NCBI RefSeq assembly: GCF_000499785.1
Contig: NZ_HG726020.1
Location: 372,001-436,000 of the forward strand
DNA: 64,000 nt
Direction: 5' to 3'
Origin: Bacteroides neonati
GTDB taxonomy: Bacteria > Bacteroidota > Bacteroidia > Bacteroidales > Bacteroidaceae
Part shown: positions 60,582-64,000 of the stretch, in pieces
Layout of the letters: every line of letters starts with the position of its first letter
Numbering within the stretch: position 1 is the stretch's first letter
Notes under the pieces: model-generated
Told to the model about the DNA's origin: nothing
The model's database searches: none
The model's input: only the letters and a program-made list of their open reading frames with translations
Position numbers and translations under genes: made by a program

Positions 60582-63500
60582 TTAGAAATTAACAATTAAA
60601 CCTAAAGAAAGTACTCTGTTCATTGGGTAGTTTTTACCAGCTTGATCGAGAGATATCTTACCGCTGGAATCCTTCCCATACGAACTATAAGTGAAGAGTG
60701 CTTCAGGGTCGAACATATCAGCCAATTGGGTAAAAGTAAGTAAATTCTCGCCAGAAAAGAAGACTTGTACCTTACCTAGTCCGGTTTTGTCAACCCAGGT
60801 ATCGGGTAAATCATAACTCAACGTCAAGTTTTTCAAACGACAATATGCAGCACTCTGAATGTATCGATCACTGCGCTGTGATGTTTTATTGCGAAACTCT
60901 CCAATTTTCCCTGCAGGTCCTGTATAAGGTCTAGGGTAATACGCATCCGGATTATCTTTAGTCCAGTAGTCCATATGTTGTTTAAATACAGTCACTTGTG
61001 CATAAGCACCAGATCCCCAAAAATATGAAGTGCCTTGGTCAGCTATCCAGTCTCGCTTGCCTACTCCTTGAAACATCATACTCAATGAAAAACCTTTCCA
61101 AGCGATAGAACCATTAACTGTATATTGATAACGGGGAGTGGTATTACCAATAATTGTCATATCGCCCATATCACCCAATATATTACTACCATTATTAATT
61201 TTATTATCACCATTCAAATCAATGTATTTCACATCACCCGGTTCCCAAGGTTTCCCAGATAAATAAGCAAGATTATACTTGGTATTATATTCGGCAGCCT
61301 CTTCAGTCGTTTGAATCAACCCCGAACTGCGATACCCCCATATCTCCCCTACTGTTTTACCTACATACCAGTTTGCATCAGGATTGGTGCCTGTTGGATT
61401 CTCATATTGTGTGACTTCGGATATAGCATCAGAAAGGGAGAAACCCAAGCTATAATCAATGTCTTTACCTATTTTTCCGCGATAGTTCAACATCAACTCC
61501 CAACCACGATTACGCATACAGGCATTATTGGTATTGGGAGCAGTAGCACCAAACAGATCAGCAAAATCAGCATTAGGGCCTAACATGTCTTTGGTGTTGC
61601 GTTGAAATACATCAAAAGTACCCGTCAATGCGTTTCCCCAAAAACCGAAATCAATACCTATATTTTTACTTTCAACTTTTTCCCAAGTAGTATTAGGATC
61701 AATTACCCCGGGAGCCTTTGTGTATACATGGCGACCATCAGGAAAGATATACCCCCCCAAGCCACTATTGAGATTCATCATCGCGGCAAAAGTATACAAA
61801 TCAGCACCTGTCTGATTTCCCAGTAAACCGTATGAAGCACGTAATTTTAAATTAGAAAGTATGTGTGTAACAGGTTCCATGAATTTTTCACGAGTTACAT
61901 TCCATCCTAAAGAAACAGATGGGAAAAAGCCCCATCGGTGTCCTGAAGCAAAGCGTGAAGATCCATCATATCTCCCATTCATTTCAAGTAGATAGCGACC
62001 ATCATAATCGTAATTTATGCGGCCGAAAAATCCTCTGGTAGCCCATCCATTACGTGTATCGATAATTGTTTTATCGCCTGATCCAAGCCCCAAACCAGGA
62101 TTCGACGTCGAATATAAATTATTCACTGAGTTCTTCAAGTAGCTATAATCAGACTCATCTTCCTGGAATCCAGCCATCAAAGTAAAATTATGATCAGTGA
62201 CTGAGAATAAATAATTGGTGTATAGATTGATTGACTGATAACGGTCTCGTGACATAGTACGAGTAAAACGACCATCTTTAGCCATTCCCAACTCGTCACG
62301 CACCCCTTTAGAGGTAGTCACTCCATCAGCTGCATAAATCAGAGGTGCTACATTCAACGCTTTGCCCTCTGTATTTCCTAATTTATAAGTATAGTCAAAG
62401 AAGATACGCCAATTTTTGAGTGGTTGAGCCTCAAAGCCTACAGTCATATTTATATTATCCTTCTGGGTATTGACATTCGTTCCACTTTGTAGATAAGGAA
62501 TCATGGTAAGTTCTGTAAAATGTCCATTGGGATCAATAGGGCTAACTGTAGGTCTAAATCTTGCCAATGAATGATAAAACCCTTCAGATATACCTCCATC
62601 ACCAAAGGGAGTATTCTGATCAGAATGCATGAATTTCGTATTGACTCTCATCTTAAGCCACTCTGTTATTTCGGAAGTAACATTCGCATTGAAGTTGAAG
62701 CGCGAGTAATCCATAGACGCATATCGCATAATGCCGTCTTCCGAATAAAATCCTCCCGACACATAGTACTGTGCTTTCTTTCCACCTCCGCTAACACTCA
62801 AATTGTGGTTCTGCTTAAAAGCATAATCTTTATAATGCAATTTGAAATAATCAACATTGCCCACTCCGTTTCCTGAATTCTCGAAAGCAGGATTCATAGT
62901 AGCATGAGCAGGCAACTCAGACCAACAATCTACGCTTCCGGGATCTTTCATATATTGTTGTAACAACCCTAGCTTCTCATCACTATATTGTTTAGGAAGT
63001 CCGGCATTGATACATGCATCATTAAAGAAAGTTGCAAATTCATAGGAATTAGCCATCTCCGGTAATACCGTTGGCGAGTTCCATCCAACAGTACCCTGGT
63101 AATTGATGCGCATTTTCCCCTCTTCTCCTTTTTTAGTAGTAACTAGAATTACCCCATAAGCAGCACGTGCTCCATAAATAGCACAAGCTGCTGCATCTTT
63201 CAATACCGATATGTTTTCAATATCACTAGGGTTTACGTCCGACAAATTCATTTCAACACCATCTACCAATACGTATGGATTAGCGTTATTAGCAAGATTG
63301 CCCTGTCCACGCAAGGTTAAAGATCCAGTAGCTCCAGGTCGACCGGACTCATTATTCGAAACTAATAATCCAGGGATTAATCCTTGTAAGCTTTGTGTAG
63401 CATCCACCACCGGACGACGACTTAACTCATTTCCGCTAACTGCAGAAACCGATCCGGTCAAATTCACTTTCTTCTGCACTCCATACCCTACCACTACGAC

Positions 63501-63836
63501 TTCATCCAATACCTCTGTATCTTCAAGCAATGTCACCGATAACACTTTTTCCCCATCTAAATGAATTGTTTGAGGAGTATAACCGATATAGGATATTTTG
63601 AGGACACCTTTGGGACCCACATTATTTAATGTAAATTCGCCATTCAAATCAGTAATAGTACCATTCGAAGTTCCATCAACTAAGATACTAGCACCAATAA
63701 TAGGCTCGTTTGCCTTGTCAAAAACATTGCCTTTAATAGATAAAGACTGTGCCACTGCTGTTGTAGAGAAGAGAAAAAGAGCAACAATAATTGTCAAATT
63801 CCAAAAAATAAATAGCAGCTTCCTTTTTTGTTTCAT
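60582..63836 (-). CDS. SusC/RagA-type TonB-dependent transporter without STN domain
   Basis: A 1084-aa protein: signal peptide about 1-29 (TTAVAQ), carboxypeptidase-regulatory-like domain about 32-110 (IKGNVFDKANEPIIGASI), TonB-box/plug about 112-240 (VVVVGYGVQKKVNLTGSV, NPYVLVDGVEM), then a barrel ending LGLIVNF. It lacks the STN domain seen in the other SusC of the window, consistent with control by the HTCS at 53276 rather than by a FecR. It is the first gene of a susC-susD-sulfatase operon. Confidence 0.96.
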   Translation of the reverse strand: MKQKRKLLFIFWNLTIIVALFLFSTTAVAQSLSIKGNVFDKANEPIIGASILVDGTSNGTITDLNGEFTLNNVGPKGVLKISYIGYTPQTIHLDGEKVLSVTLLEDTEVLDEVVVVGYGVQKKVNLTGSVSAVSGNELSRRPVVDATQSLQGLIPGLLVSNNESGRPGATGSLTLRGQGNLANNANPYVLVDGVEMNLSDVNPSDIENISVLKDAAACAIYGARAAYGVILVTTKKGEEGKMRINYQGTVGWNSPTVLPEMANSYEFATFFNDACINAGLPKQYSDEKLGLLQQYMKDPGSVDCWSELPAHATMNPAFENSGNGVGNVDYFKLHYKDYAFKQNHNLSVSGGGKKAQYYVSGGFYSEDGIMRYASMDYSRFNFNANVTSEITEWLKMRVNTKFMHSDQNTPFGDGGISEGFYHSLARFRPTVSPIDPNGHFTELTMIPYLQSGTNVNTQKDNINMTVGFEAQPLKNWRIFFDYTYKLGNTEGKALNVAPLIYAADGVTTSKGVRDELGMAKDGRFTRTMSRDRYQSINLYTNYLFSVTDHNFTLMAGFQEDESDYSYLKNSVNNLYSTSNPGLGLGSGDKTIIDTRNGWATRGFFGRINYDYDGRYLLEMNGRYDGSSRFASGHRWGFFPSVSLGWNVTREKFMEPVTHILSNLKLRASYGLLGNQTGADLYTFAAMMNLNSGLGGYIFPDGRHVYTKAPGVIDPNTTWEKVESKNIGIDFGFWGNALTGTFDVFQRNTKDMLGPNADFADLFGATAPNTNNACMRNRGWELMLNYRGKIGKDIDYSLGFSLSDAISEVTQYENPTGTNPDANWYVGKTVGEIWGYRSSGLIQTTEEAAEYNTKYNLAYLSGKPWEPGDVKYIDLNGDNKINNGSNILGDMGDMTIIGNTTPRYQYTVNGSIAWKGFSLSMMFQGVGKRDWIADQGTSYFWGSGAYAQVTVFKQHMDYWTKDNPDAYYPRPYTGPAGKIGEFRNKTSQRSDRYIQSAAYCRLKNLTLSYDLPDTWVDKTGLGKVQVFFSGENLLTFTQLADMFDPEALFTYSSYGKDSSGKISLDQAGKNYPMNRVLSLGLIVNF

Positions 63837-63908
63837 AATACGTTAGATTTAATTTAAATATTAACAAAATTGTAATCCATGCTGTGTTTTCATATAAAGA
63901 TTACGTAG

Positions 63909-63916
63909 CAAAATTA
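63909..63916 (-). promoter_or_regulatory. Putative -7 box of the susC/susD/sulfatase operon
   Basis: The minus strand reads TAATTTTG, matching TAnnTTTG, 72 bases upstream of the susC start. There is no good -33 element, as expected for an activator-dependent promoter. Confidence 0.45.
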
Positions 63917-63940
63917 CGGTCAGCTATCCACTTTCTTATT

Positions 63941-63978
63941 CTTGAAACGTCTATTTCTTGTCTTAAAACGTCTAATTC
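63941..63978 (-). promoter_or_regulatory. Direct-repeat operator, probable HTCS binding site
   Basis: CTTGAAACGTCTATTTC (63941-63957) and CTTAAAACGTCTAATTC (63962-63978) agree at 15 of 17 positions with a 21-base period (two helical turns). They lie about 25-60 bases upstream of the -7 box, the position expected for an AraC-type activator. Confidence 0.6.
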
Positions 63979-64000
63979 ACGCAATAAAAGACATATTAAA

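Noticed and set aside
1-64000. Insertion sequences or prophage genes
   Set aside because: No transposase, integrase, capsid or terminase sequence was recognised anywhere in the window.

Overview
The window looks like a chromosomal segment of a gut Bacteroides (phylum Bacteroidota; species not determined). The evidence is the SusC/SusD pairs, FecR/ECF-sigma systems, a giant hybrid two-component regulator, Ser-type sulfatases, many Bacteroidota-only secreted proteins, and promoters of the Bacteroides type (-7 box TAnnTTTG, most often TATCTTTG, with no strong Shine-Dalgarno sequences).

Layout. 1-9.7 kb: a glycan-utilisation locus with a SusD-like lipoprotein (cut by the window edge), an STN-bearing SusC, a FecR anti-sigma, a divergent ECF sigma and two Ser-type sulfatases. 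9.8-17 kb: the menaquinone operon in the order HAD/MenI fusion, menF, menD, menB, menC, menE, with a 23-bp tandem repeat between menB and menC. 17.3-31.9 kb: housekeeping and envelope genes (rlmF, a YgbA-like protein, aqpZ, a phosphohexomutase, C69 and M23 peptidases, ald, a FabK/NMO flavoprotein, nadC, rlmH). Inside this stretch is a four-gene ECF operon whose anti-sigma-like member has both an inner-membrane helix and a C-terminal beta-barrel. 31.9-36.2 kb: a second ECF/FecR system flanked by two paralogous carboxypeptidase-regulatory-domain proteins, with no TonB-dependent barrel. 36.4-49.3 kb: two L,D-transpeptidases, a queuosine operon (transporter, queC, queF) preceded by a probable preQ1-I riboswitch, outer-membrane proteins, pirin, pdxH, and small metabolic or unknown genes.

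49.3-53.0 kb is the most accessory-looking part. A palindromic TACGTA element merges into a short remnant-like ORF. It is followed by a tightly overlapped pair, a RecB-like PD-(D/E)XK nuclease and a beta-CASP metallo-beta-lactamase-fold nuclease, then a nucleotidyltransferase-like gene, all next to tRNA-Cys. This is my best candidate for an undescribed (perhaps defence-type) module. 53.3-64 kb: a second glycan locus with a hybrid two-component sensor/regulator, a sulfatase, a SusD and a SusC without an STN domain. A 21-bp-period direct repeat upstream of this susC is a plausible binding site for that regulator.

The two glycan loci show the two usual Bacteroides control logics: sigma/anti-sigma with an STN transporter on the left, and a hybrid two-component regulator with an STN-less transporter on the right. 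All three sulfatases carry serine at the formylglycine position, so both loci probably act on sulfated host glycans and need a separately encoded anaerobic sulfatase-maturating enzyme. All readings were made by eye; no database search was run.
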